A DNA stretch of 64,000 bases. Origin: Clostridium felsineum DSM 794 (GTDB lineage Bacteria; Bacillota; Clostridia; Clostridiales; Clostridiaceae). Position 1 is the first letter of the stretch. Each line of letters starts with the position of its first letter. The stretch spans positions 2,914,001-2,978,000 of the forward strand of contig NZ_CP096980.1 of NCBI RefSeq assembly GCF_002006355.2. Direction: 5' to 3'. The translations under genes and the position numbers were made by a program. Positions 36,931 to 45,564 of this stretch are shown here, in pieces. Under the pieces are notes generated by a model, which saw only the letters and a list, made by a program, of their open reading frames with translations, was not told the origin of the DNA and did not search any database.

Positions 36931-37550
36931 TTTTTTGGGGTGTTTTTTTGGAGATTGGTTATTTAGGGTTAAAGAAGGATAATGGACTTCGTCCAAACCT
37001 CATGTATGTTTAGAAGCATAATGGACTTCGTCCAAACCTCGTGTATTGGATTTTATCTCTTAGTAAGTTTTTGGGGTGTTTTTTTTGGAGATTGGTTGTT
37101 TGAGGTTAAAGAAGGATAATGGACTTCGTCCAAACCTCATGTATGTTTAGAAGCATAATGGGCTCCGCCCAAACCTCATGTATTGGCTTTTATCTCTTAC
37201 TAAGTTTTTGGGGTATTTTTTTGGAGATTGGTTGTTTAGGGTTAAAGAAGGATAATGGACTTCGTCCAAACCTCATGTATGTTTAGAAGCATAATGGGCT
37301 CCGCCCAAACCTCATGTATTGGCTTTTATCTCTTACTAAGTTTTTGGGGTGTTTTTTTGGAGATTGGTTGTTTGAGGTTAAAGAAGGATAATGGACTTCG
37401 TCCAAACCTCATGTATGTTTAGAAGGATAATGGGCTCCGCCCAAACCCCTGATATGCATTTGGGTATTCTATTGAGTTTTAGATCTTTTTTGAGAGATTG
37501 GTTACTCTGGGTTATAGAAGGATAATGGGCTCCGCCCAAACCCCTGATAT
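36920..37550. repeat. Tandem array of five ~135-bp units with nine short hairpins
   Basis: The word GAGATTGGTT (or GAGATTGGTTA/G) recurs at 36951, 37088, 37224, 37360 and 37494, giving unit lengths of 137, 136, 136 and 134 bases. Each full unit holds a first hairpin, then GAAGCATAAT or GAAGGATAAT and a second hairpin, then TATTGGCTTTTATCTCTTA. Hairpins: GGACTTCGTCC at 36984, 37023, 37121, 37257, 37393 and GGGCTCCGCCC at 37160, 37296, 37432, 37527. The array ends three bases before the stop of the CsoR-like gene. No protein of normal composition runs through it. Confidence 0.9.
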
Positions 37551-37552
37551 GA

Positions 37553-37840
37553 TTACTTTACGAACATTGTTATGGCTGATATTATATCATCAATATTGGA
37601 ATCATCTAGCTTTTTTTCATCTATTTCTTTAAGTTCATCCTTCATACACTTTTTAGCATAATCCTGAAGCATTAATATTCCTATTTTATTAACTGCGGCT
37701 TTGACTGCAGCAATCTGAACAAGAACATTTTTACAACATGTATCAGACTCTATCATTTTTTCTATTCCCTTTACTTGACCTTCTATTTTTCTAAGTCTAA
37801 CGATTAAATCCTTTTTATTTTTTTCATTATTTTGATTCAC
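37553..37840 (-). CDS. CsoR/RcnR-family regulator with altered metal ligand (CstR-like?)
   Basis: 95 residues. All-helical DUF156 fold: RLRKIEGQVKGIEKMIE.. and VLVQIAAVKAAVNKIG. Counting from GTG at 37840 (preceded by GGAG at ten bases; another GTG lies at 37849 but is too close), the ligand positions of copper CsoR are Cys36, Tyr61 in place of His, and Cys65, with an extra Cys35. Loss of the His while keeping the two Cys is the pattern of the persulfide sensor CstR rather than of a copper sensor. No sulfur-oxidation or metal-transport gene lies next to it. Family sure, ligand inferred. Confidence 0.87.
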   Translation of the reverse strand: MNQNNEKNKKDLIVRLRKIEGQVKGIEKMIESDTCCKNVLVQIAAVKAAVNKIGILMLQDYAKKCMKDELKEIDEKKLDDSNIDDIISAITMFVK

Positions 37841-37890
37841 TGATTTCACTCTCCAATAATATAAGAAAAAGATATTTATTTTATAAAATT

Positions 37891-37991
37891 ATTATAGAGT
37901 TTCTAATTAAACTCTTGATTCATATATTATATCACATAAATACTCTGCACATATTTAAATCAAGTGAATTTAATTTTAGAAACTCCATAAT
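37891..37991. repeat. Imperfect long inverted repeat (~100 bp) in the CsoR/aspS gap
   Basis: Left arm 37891-37920 starts ATTATAGAGTTTCTAATTAA and ends CTTGATT. The right arm, 37957-37991, is its imperfect complement (ATTATGGAGTTTCTAAAATTAA ... ACTTGATT as complement). The two could form a hairpin of about 30 paired bases with a 36-base loop. It may be a small non-autonomous element or a structured leader. It lies upstream of the CsoR-like gene on the minus strand. Confidence 0.6.
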
Positions 37992-38101
37992 TTGTGTTTT
38001 ACTATAAAATACAGCACAAATTCCAATTTAATTACATTTAAGGATTATAACTGCCAAATGCCCATAAAAGGTTATTCTACATTTATAGCTTTTTATGCTG
38101 A

Positions 38102-39886
38102 TTACTCTTTATTATTTTCAAATCTTATACCAAGCTCACAAAGTTGATTTTCATCTACTACATTAGGAGCCTCTGTAAGTGGACAAAATGCGTTCTGATT
38201 TTTAGGGAATGTTATTACATCCTTAATATTTTCAGTTCCTGCAAGGAACATTATAAGCCTATCTAAACCATAAGCAAGCCCAGCATGTGGTGGTGGTCCG
38301 AATTTAAATGCTTCAAGCAAGAAACTAAATCTTTCCCATGCACTTTCCTTGGTAAATCCAAGAACTTTAAACATTTTTTCTTGGAGTGCAGTATCATGTA
38401 TTCTAACACTTCCTCCACCAAGCTCTTCACCATTTAAAACTATATCATATGCTTTAGCTCTAACTCTTGCTGGATCTGATTCAAGATATTGTATGTCTTC
38501 ATCCATAGGCATTGTAAATGGATGATGTTCTGCTTGAAATCTTCCTTCTTCTTCATTGTAAGATAAAAGAGGGAATTCAGTGATCCATACAAATCTAAAC
38601 TCTTTATTATTTTTTAAAATCTCTAGTTCTTTTGCTAATTCTAATCTAAGTGCTCCTAAAGCTTGAAAAACAACAGAGTTTTTATCTGCAACTATAAGTA
38701 TAAGATCACCAGTTCTTCCTTGAACCTTATCTATTATTGCTTTTAGTTCTTCTTCTTTTAAGAATTTAGCAATAGGTGATTTTATTCCATCTTCTTTTAA
38801 AGCTATCCATGCCAGACCTTTTGCCTTATATGTTTTTACAAATTCGCCTAATTTATCGATCTTCTTTCTAGGCATATCTGCAGAGTTTGAAGCTTTAACT
38901 GCTCTAACACTTCCCCCATCTTCAAGAGCTGATTTAAACACTTTAAAATCTGAAGCTTTTACTTCTTCACTTATATCATTGATTTCCATTCCAAATCTTA
39001 AATCAGGTTTATCTGATCCATACTTCTCCATAGCAGTTTTCCAAGTCATTCTTTCTATTGGAAGTTTAACTTCAACATCTGCCATTTCTTTAAATACTCT
39101 TTTTATAAGTCTTTCATTTAACTCTATAACATCATTTTCCTCAACAAAAGACATTTCCATATCTACCTGTGTAAATTCAGGTTGTCTATTGGCTCTTAAA
39201 TCCTCATCTCTAAAGCATTTTGCTATTTGAAAATATTTATCATACCCAGACACCATTAAAAGCTGTTTAAAAAGTTGTGGTGATTGTGGAAGTGCATAAA
39301 ATTTTCCATTGTAGTTTCTACTTGGTACTAAGTAGTCTCTTGCACCTTCTGGTGTACTTTTGGTAAGTATTGGAGTCTCCATTTCAAGAAAATCTTCTCC
39401 ATCCATAAAATCTCTAATTATCTTTGTAGTTTTATGTCTTATCTTAAAAATTCTCTGCATATCTGGTCTTCTAAGATCAAGATATCTATATTTAAGTCTT
39501 ATACTCTCAGCAGCATCTAAATTTTCTTTTATGTATATTGGTGGAGTTTCACTTTCTGATAATATTTTTATTTCTTCTCCCTTTAATTCGACCATACCAG
39601 TTGGCATATTAGGATTTGGTGATTCTCTTTTCACTAAGTTTCCAGAAACCGCAATACAATATTCAGATTTAGCTAAATCCGCTTTATTAAAGGCATCTTT
39701 GTTTATTTCTTCTCCAAAGACCACCTGTAAAATGCCTTCTCTATCTCTTAAATCTATAAATACTAATCCTCCAAGATTCCTCTTTCTTTGAACCCATCCC
39801 ATTACTACAACTCTATCTCCAATGTGCTTCTCTCTTATTTCTCCACACATAATGGTTCTTTTCAATCCATTTAAAGATTCTCCCAT
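38102..39886 (-). CDS. aspS: Aspartyl-tRNA synthetase
   Basis: 594 residues, class II synthetase, bacterial type with the inserted GAD domain. N-terminal anticodon OB fold (VVVMGWVQRKRNLGGLVFIDLRDREG), catalytic core with FLEMETPILTKSTPEGARDYLVPSR (motif 1), FRDEDLRANRQPEFTQVDMEMSFV (motif 2) and GLAYGLDRLIMFLAG (motif 3). Length and order match the bacterial enzyme, which charges tRNA-Asp, possibly also tRNA-Asn if the organism uses the indirect route. RBS AGGAGG before ATG. Confidence 0.97.
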   Translation of the reverse strand: MGESLNGLKRTIMCGEIREKHIGDRVVVMGWVQRKRNLGGLVFIDLRDREGILQVVFGEEINKDAFNKADLAKSEYCIAVSGNLVKRESPNPNMPTGMVELKGEEIKILSESETPPIYIKENLDAAESIRLKYRYLDLRRPDMQRIFKIRHKTTKIIRDFMDGEDFLEMETPILTKSTPEGARDYLVPSRNYNGKFYALPQSPQLFKQLLMVSGYDKYFQIAKCFRDEDLRANRQPEFTQVDMEMSFVEENDVIELNERLIKRVFKEMADVEVKLPIERMTWKTAMEKYGSDKPDLRFGMEINDISEEVKASDFKVFKSALEDGGSVRAVKASNSADMPRKKIDKLGEFVKTYKAKGLAWIALKEDGIKSPIAKFLKEEELKAIIDKVQGRTGDLILIVADKNSVVFQALGALRLELAKELEILKNNKEFRFVWITEFPLLSYNEEEGRFQAEHHPFTMPMDEDIQYLESDPARVRAKAYDIVLNGEELGGGSVRIHDTALQEKMFKVLGFTKESAWERFSFLLEAFKFGPPPHAGLAYGLDRLIMFLAGTENIKDVITFPKNQNAFCPLTEAPNVVDENQLCELGIRFENNKE

Positions 39887-39928
39887 TTTTTATTCCTCCT
39901 AAAATACGTAATACCTATGTCATAAATA

Positions 39929-39956
39929 AACCACTTCATATAGTCCATTGAAGTGG
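39929..39956 (-). terminator. Hairpin after hemZ
   Basis: ACCACTTCA / TGAAGTGGT stem with a modest T-rich tract on the minus strand, between hemZ and aspS. Confidence 0.65.
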
Positions 39957-40002
39957 TCTCAAATTTAATTTTAAACCTATAATATACTTTTATCAAGGTT
40001 TA

Positions 40003-41433
40003 TTATCCATATAATGTTTTTAAAAACTCTATTTTTCCTTTTACTTTTTCTTCAATTCTATTTATATATTCTTTTACATCTTTTAAGTTTCCATATCTCT
40101 CTATTCTGTTAGTGTCTTTAAATATTATTTTAGAAACACCATGACATCCAATTGCAATTATAGGTTCACTATCTTCTATCATTTCTATATTATATATACA
40201 TTCCCTATCTTCTATAGAATACCCTACATTCTCCATATTTCCTATCATATTCTTTTGCCTGTACATGTAATATGGCTTCATATTGAGTTTTCTTGCTAAT
40301 GCATGAGCACTGTCAAACATGCTTACTATTTCACTCTGATCTGGAGCATCTATTTTTTTATTTTCTAACATATCTTCAAATAATTTAGACCCTCGTTTAA
40401 GTGATAATCCATGTATTGTCAAACTTTCAGGTTTAAGCTTCAATATTTCATTTAAAGTATTTTTTATTTTACTTACATTTTCTCCTGGAAGCCCTATTAT
40501 AATATCCATATTTATATTATTAAAGCCCACTTTTCTCGCCATAATAAATTTATCAATTACATCTTGAACTGTATGCCCTCTTCCTATTTTTTTCATAGTT
40601 TCTTCATTCATAGTTTGTGGGTTTATACTTATCCTATCAACCTTATATTTTTTCATAGTCAAAAGCTTCTCTTCTGTTATACTATCAGGCCTTCCGCACT
40701 CTACTGTAAACTCTTTAATATTATTATTCTCTATAAAATTCTCATGCACAGCCTTCATTATATTTTCAAACTGCTGATTATTTACGGATGTTGGGGTTCC
40801 TCCTCCAAAATATACACAACTTATATTTAATTCTTTTTCTCTTATGTATTCTGCCGTTTTTTCAATATCATACATCATAGCTTTTAAATAATCTTCCACA
40901 TAACTTTTACAATGATTAATAGTATCTGATATAAAGGAGCAATACATACATCTTGTAGGGCAAAATGGCATGCCTAGATATATACTTACAGTTTTATCTT
41001 TAACTTTTAAAAATTTCTTCTCATTTTGGCTAACCTCTATACAAAGTCTAGCTTTTTTTTCTTCTGTATTGTTATGACGCTTAAAGTATTCAATTATTTC
41101 TTTTTCACTCTTATTTTCTTCTATAAGTTTGCTAGCTATTTTACTTGGTCTTATACCTATGAGCGTTCCCCATGGTATATTTTTTTTACCTGTTACTTTA
41201 GAAAAATACTTAAATACAGCTAATTTAACATTTTCATTATCATTAAGGTCAGAATCAAATTCATAGCTTTCTGCCGTTTGTTTTGCTGAATATATTTTGG
41301 AACTATTAGAACTAAACTCTATTTTGTAATCCCACAAATTTGAATTTACGATTTCAACTTTATCAAAAAACAAAACTGCCATGTGATAGACAGCATACGA
41401 ATAAGCTTCATTATTTATATTTATTTTTGTCAT
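40003..41433 (-). CDS. hemZ: HemZ-type radical SAM oxygen-independent coproporphyrinogen dehydrogenase
   Basis: 476 residues. Radical SAM cluster motif CPTRCMYCSF (C-x3-C-x2-C), CVYFGGGTPTSV and IIIGLPGE of the HemN/HemW group, preceded by a roughly 150-residue N-terminal region typical of HemZ. Proposed reaction: oxidative decarboxylation of coproporphyrinogen; members lacking other haem genes nearby may act as haem chaperones or in other radical chemistry. RBS GAGGGG before ATG. Cotranscribed with the MBL hydrolase upstream, 19 bases away. Confidence 0.88.
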   Translation of the reverse strand: MTKININNEAYSYAVYHMAVLFFDKVEIVNSNLWDYKIEFSSNSSKIYSAKQTAESYEFDSDLNDNENVKLAVFKYFSKVTGKKNIPWGTLIGIRPSKIASKLIEENKSEKEIIEYFKRHNNTEEKKARLCIEVSQNEKKFLKVKDKTVSIYLGMPFCPTRCMYCSFISDTINHCKSYVEDYLKAMMYDIEKTAEYIREKELNISCVYFGGGTPTSVNNQQFENIMKAVHENFIENNNIKEFTVECGRPDSITEEKLLTMKKYKVDRISINPQTMNEETMKKIGRGHTVQDVIDKFIMARKVGFNNINMDIIIGLPGENVSKIKNTLNEILKLKPESLTIHGLSLKRGSKLFEDMLENKKIDAPDQSEIVSMFDSAHALARKLNMKPYYMYRQKNMIGNMENVGYSIEDRECIYNIEMIEDSEPIIAIGCHGVSKIIFKDTNRIERYGNLKDVKEYINRIEEKVKGKIEFLKTLYG

Positions 41434-41452
41434 AAAATCCCCTCTAGCTTAA

Positions 41453-42052
41453 TTAGATAAAAGGATTATGTGTTTTTTCATATCCTATAGTGGTTTTTTC
41501 CCCATGTCCTGGATATACCACAATATTTTCATCAAGCTTCATAAGTTTATTTTTTATAGCATCTATAAGATTTTGAAAATTCCCGCCCGGAAAATCCGTT
41601 CTACCAATAGAACTATTGAAAAGAGTATCCCCAGAAAATAAACGATTATCTATTAAATAACACATTCCACCTGGTGTATGTCCGGGAGTTTTAATACATT
41701 TAATTTTAATATCTCCAAATTGAAGTTCATCGCCGTCACTTACACATTTAGTAGCATTTTCATTTGAAGCTCCAAACATATACTCACCATTATCAATCAA
41801 TTTATAATCTTCTTCACTTATATATACGTCTACGCCAAACTCCTTTTTAAATTCTGATACCGCAGCTGTATGATCAGCGTGTCCGTGTGTTAATAATATA
41901 AAGCTAAGCTTCGTTTTTGTGGCTTTAAAGGCCTTTAAAAGAGCTTCAGGTGCATCACCTGGATCTATAACTACACTTTCATTAGTATTCTCATCAACAA
42001 GTATATAACAATTTGTCATATAAGCTCCAGCTTGAATTACACTTATTTTCAT
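41453..42052 (-). CDS. Metallo-beta-lactamase-fold hydrolase (glyoxalase II-like)
   Basis: 199 residues. Metal motif LTHGHADHTA, plus TPGHTPGGMCY, FSGDTLFNSSIGRTD and YPGHG: the complete set of zinc ligands for the YcbL/glyoxalase II-like branch. Starts MKISVIQAGAYMTNCYI; ATG at 42052 has GGGGTGG upstream, and an in-frame start 11 codons earlier is less likely. Forms a tight unit with dtd and relA upstream and hemZ downstream. Confidence 0.9.
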   Translation of the reverse strand: MKISVIQAGAYMTNCYILVDENTNESVVIDPGDAPEALLKAFKATKTKLSFILLTHGHADHTAAVSEFKKEFGVDVYISEEDYKLIDNGEYMFGASNENATKCVSDGDELQFGDIKIKCIKTPGHTPGGMCYLIDNRLFSGDTLFNSSIGRTDFPGGNFQNLIDAIKNKLMKLDENIVVYPGHGEKTTIGYEKTHNPFI

Positions 42053-42062
42053 ACTACCACCC

Positions 42063-42512
42063 CTAAAATACTTTTTTACTATCAATAAGAAGCGTTACAG
42101 GTCCATCATTTTGTATTTCTACGTCCATATGAGCCCCAAACTCTCCTGTTTGAACATTTTCAATTTCTTCACTGCAAAGTTCAACAAACTTATTATATAT
42201 TTTTTCAGCTTTATCTCCGGAAAGTGCTTCTATAAAACTTGGTCTTCTACCTTTTCTACAATCTCCATACAATGTAAACTGAGAAATTAAAAGAAGTTCT
42301 CCATTAACATCCTTTAAAGATTTATTTAATTTTCCTTCTTCATCTTCAAATATTCTTAAATTCAATATTTTATTCTTTAAGTACTCTATATCCTGTATAG
42401 TATCGCCTTCTGTTATTCCAATAAGTATATTTAATCCCTTTTCAATTTTTCCAATTACTTTACCTTCTACTTTAACTGAAGATTTCGTTACCTTTTGAAC
42501 TACTGCTCTCAT
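42063..42512 (-). CDS. dtd: D-aminoacyl-tRNA deacylase
   Basis: 149 residues, standard length. Hydrolyses D-amino acids wrongly attached to tRNA. Motifs: MRAVVQKVTKSSVKVEGK, LLISQFTLYGD with the S-Q-F-T site and the trailing NDGPVTLLID (the GP motif). AAGGAGGATTTT precedes ATG at 42512. Ten bases downstream of relA, a very common Firmicutes pairing. Confidence 0.96.
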   Translation of the reverse strand: MRAVVQKVTKSSVKVEGKVIGKIEKGLNILIGITEGDTIQDIEYLKNKILNLRIFEDEEGKLNKSLKDVNGELLLISQFTLYGDCRKGRRPSFIEALSGDKAEKIYNKFVELCSEEIENVQTGEFGAHMDVEIQNDGPVTLLIDSKKVF

Positions 42513-42522
42513 AAAATCCTCC

Positions 42523-44745
42523 TTAACTATTAGTTCTGTATATATCAATAATTCCTGGAAGCCTTTTGAGTTTTTGCATAAGAACTGCTAAATGATCTAT
42601 ATCCTGTATTTTTAATTTCAAATTAAGGTATGCCATTGATCCCTTCGAAGTTTTCGCATTAACGGATTCTATACCTACTTCCAAGTAACTTATAACCTCA
42701 ACAACATCTGCAAGAAGAGCTTGCCTATCTTCTGCTTTAATCTCCACTTCAGCAATATAGCTCTCATTTTTACTTTTTCCCCATTTTACTTCTATAATTC
42801 TAGAACCATCTTCTTTTATAAGATTGTTTACATTTGTACAATCAGTTCTATGAACGGAAACTCCTCTTCCTTTGGTTATATAACCAATTATAGGATCACC
42901 TGGTACTGGAGTGCAACATTTAGCAAACCTAACAAGCACGTCAGAAACTCCCTTAACTGTTACACCTGGTTGATCATTTTTATAAGATTTCTTTGCTACA
43001 TTTTCTTTATGAATATTCTTTTTAACGTTCTCAAGTATTTCTTCATTTGTATGTTCATGCTCTTTAGTTTTTTCATAAATATCTTTAAATCTAGCTAATA
43101 TTACTGAAGCTCCAACCGCACCTATACCAACTGACGCATACAAATCATCTATAGAATTCATATTATATCTCTTTAATACTAAATCTAAATTTTCACCTTT
43201 AGCTATTTCTCCAAAATTAAATTCCTGTTTTTTGGATTCCTTCTCTAAAAGTTCCTTACCTTTGCTTATATTTTCATCCCTCTTAGCCTTTTTAAACCAA
43301 GACCTTATTTTGCTTTTAGCCTGATTACTAGTTACAGAATTAAGCCAATTTATATTAGGTCCCTTAATTAAAGAGGTTGTAAGTATATCTACTATCTCAC
43401 CTGTTTTTAGCTTGTAATCAAGAGGAACTATTTTTCCGTTTACTTTTGCCCCTACACATCTATTTCCTACATCTGTATGTATTTTATAAGCAAAATCTAC
43501 TGGTGTAGCGTTGTACGGCAAATTTATCACTTTACCTTTAGGTGTAAACACAAAAATCTCATCTGAAAACAAATCTATCTTAAAGTTCTCCATAAACTCT
43601 TGTGCACTAGGTGTTTCTCTTTGCCATTCAAGCATTTCCCTTATCCATGTCAATTTTGTATCATCTTTATTAGAACTTTTACTTTGTGGTATATTTTGAG
43701 GATTTTCTACTATACCTTCTTTATACTTCCAGTGTGCTGCTATACCATATTCTGCTGTTTTATGCATATCATAAGTTCGTATTTGGATTTCAAATGGCTT
43801 TCCTTCTGGACCAATTACTGTGGAATGGAGAGATTGATACATATTAGGTTTAGGCATAGCTATATAATCTTTAAATCTACCTGGTATAGGTTTATACATT
43901 GTATGAACTATTCCAAGTGCCGCATAACATTCTTTTATATTATTCACTAATATCCTAACTGCTGTTAAATCAAATATTTGATCTAAACTCTTACTCTTAT
44001 TAAGCATTTTTCTGTATATACTATAAAAGTGTTTAGGCCTACCATCAATATCTGGAATTATTCCTGATGCTTCAAGATTTGATTTAAGATCATCAACTAT
44101 TTTACTTATATACTCTTCTCTTTCCACCCTTTTTTCAGCTATCAAATCTACAAGCTCATAATATTCCTTTGGTTTAAGATATCTAAAAGATAAATCTTCA
44201 AGTTCCCATTTTATTTTAGACATACCTAGTCTATGTGCAAGTGGAGCATATATATCAAGAGTTTCTTTGGCCTTTTCTCTTTGTTTTTGTTCACGTTTAA
44301 ATTTAAGAGTACGCATATTGTGAAGTCTATCAGCAAGCTTTATTAAAATAACCCTTATATCCTTTGCCATAGCAAGAAGCATCTTCCTAACATTGTCCGC
44401 TTGTTGCTCTTCTTTCGTCTTATAAGTTATTTTATCTAATTTTGTAACCCCTGATACCAAATCAGCAACTTCACTGCTAAACATTTCCGTAATATCATCA
44501 TAACTATAACTTGTATCCTCTATAACATCATGAAGTATTCCCGCAACTATGGTGCTCATATCCATACCCATCTCTGCCAAAATACATGCAACATCAAGTG
44601 GGTGACTTATGTATGGTTCACCAGATTCTCTCATCTGATCTTTATGAGCTTCATGGGCAAAATCATAAGCTTTAATGACAATCTCCTTATCTATATTATT
44701 ACAATTTTCATCTATCTTTTCTAATAAATCTGATAATTCAGCCAT
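42523..44745 (-). CDS. relA: Bifunctional (p)ppGpp synthetase/hydrolase
   Basis: 740 residues. Domain order: HD hydrolase (about 25-180, HPLDVACILAEMGMD, GILHDVIEDTSYSY, KLADRLHNMRTL), synthetase (about 230-345, PKHFYSIYRKM, YQSLHSTVIGPEG, FEIQIRTYDMH), TGS (about 390-455, VFTPKGKVINLP), a helical/zinc-finger part with CCTPVPGDPIIGYITKGRGVSVHR, and a C-terminal ACT domain (about 665-740). Makes and degrades the stringent-response alarmone. RBS AGGAGAG before ATG. Heads relA-dtd-MBL-hemZ. Confidence 0.96.
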   Translation of the reverse strand: MAELSDLLEKIDENCNNIDKEIVIKAYDFAHEAHKDQMRESGEPYISHPLDVACILAEMGMDMSTIVAGILHDVIEDTSYSYDDITEMFSSEVADLVSGVTKLDKITYKTKEEQQADNVRKMLLAMAKDIRVILIKLADRLHNMRTLKFKREQKQREKAKETLDIYAPLAHRLGMSKIKWELEDLSFRYLKPKEYYELVDLIAEKRVEREEYISKIVDDLKSNLEASGIIPDIDGRPKHFYSIYRKMLNKSKSLDQIFDLTAVRILVNNIKECYAALGIVHTMYKPIPGRFKDYIAMPKPNMYQSLHSTVIGPEGKPFEIQIRTYDMHKTAEYGIAAHWKYKEGIVENPQNIPQSKSSNKDDTKLTWIREMLEWQRETPSAQEFMENFKIDLFSDEIFVFTPKGKVINLPYNATPVDFAYKIHTDVGNRCVGAKVNGKIVPLDYKLKTGEIVDILTTSLIKGPNINWLNSVTSNQAKSKIRSWFKKAKRDENISKGKELLEKESKKQEFNFGEIAKGENLDLVLKRYNMNSIDDLYASVGIGAVGASVILARFKDIYEKTKEHEHTNEEILENVKKNIHKENVAKKSYKNDQPGVTVKGVSDVLVRFAKCCTPVPGDPIIGYITKGRGVSVHRTDCTNVNNLIKEDGSRIIEVKWGKSKNESYIAEVEIKAEDRQALLADVVEVISYLEVGIESVNAKTSKGSMAYLNLKLKIQDIDHLAVLMQKLKRLPGIIDIYRTNS

Positions 44746-44768
44746 TATGGTACTCTCCTAAAATCAAA

Positions 44769-44788
44769 GGCTGGTCACATAACCAGCC
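44769..44788 (-). terminator. GC-rich dyad between apt and relA
   Basis: GGCTGGT / ACCAGCC stem between the apt stop and relA start. T-rich sequence follows better on the plus strand (AAATTTTTTC) than on the minus strand (TTTGATTTT), so it may be partial. Confidence 0.55.
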
Positions 44789-44877
44789 AAATTTTTTCTT
44801 ATTATTATATAGTATACATTCTAATTTTGCAATTGTAAAGGGATTAAACTTTTATTTACCTTTTTTAGACTTTTTAT

Positions 44878-45396
44878 CTATACATCATATTTAACCAATG
44901 ACATAATATCATATTCACCAAGTTTATCTTTACCATTTAACTCTGTAAGTTCCACAACAAAGCAAGCTGCTACAACTTCTCCTCCGAGTGTTTCTACTAA
45001 TTTTGCTACAGAATTAATTGTTCCTCCTGTAGCTAATAAATCGTCAACTATTGCAACCCTCTGACCTTTTTTTATTGCATCCTTATGCATTTCTAAAACA
45101 TCTTCACCATATTCTAATTCATATGTAACAGCAACCGTTTCACATGGAAGTTTTCCTTTTTTTCTAACTGGTATAAATCCAGCACCTACACTGTAAGCAA
45201 CAGGAGCTCCAAATAAAAAACCACGTGCTTCAGGTCCAACTATTAAATCCACCTTCTTATCTTTAAGGTATTCTCCAATTTTATCTACTGCATACTTGTA
45301 TGCATCCTTATCTTGAATAAGAGTAGTAACATCTTTAAAACTTATTCCCTCTTTTGGAAATCCATCTATAATTCTTATATGATCCTTTAATTCCAT
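44878..45396 (-). CDS. apt: Adenine phosphoribosyltransferase
   Basis: 172 residues. PRPP-binding motif VAIVDDLLATGGT (residues about 119-131) and PEARGFLFGAPVAY. Makes AMP from adenine. RBS GGGGGAAA before ATG. Lies upstream of relA in the usual Clostridia order; the gap suggests partial separate transcription. Confidence 0.96.
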   Translation of the reverse strand: MELKDHIRIIDGFPKEGISFKDVTTLIQDKDAYKYAVDKIGEYLKDKKVDLIVGPEARGFLFGAPVAYSVGAGFIPVRKKGKLPCETVAVTYELEYGEDVLEMHKDAIKKGQRVAIVDDLLATGGTINSVAKLVETLGGEVVAACFVVELTELNGKDKLGEYDIMSLVKYDV

Positions 45397-45564
45397 TCAA
45401 CTTTCCCCCTAAAATATATTTATAAATTAATAAAATTCACTTATATAATCTTTATTTGTCCCATACTTAATATCAAATAAAAAGCTCATATTAAAATCTT
45501 ACAATATGTATATCAAAATCATACAGAATAATTATATAACAATTATTCCACATTTTTCAATAAA

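Noticed and set aside
36920..37550. CRISPR array
   Set aside because: Units are about 135 bases, contain two hairpins each, and the parts between them are also repeated; there are no unique spacers and no cas genes.
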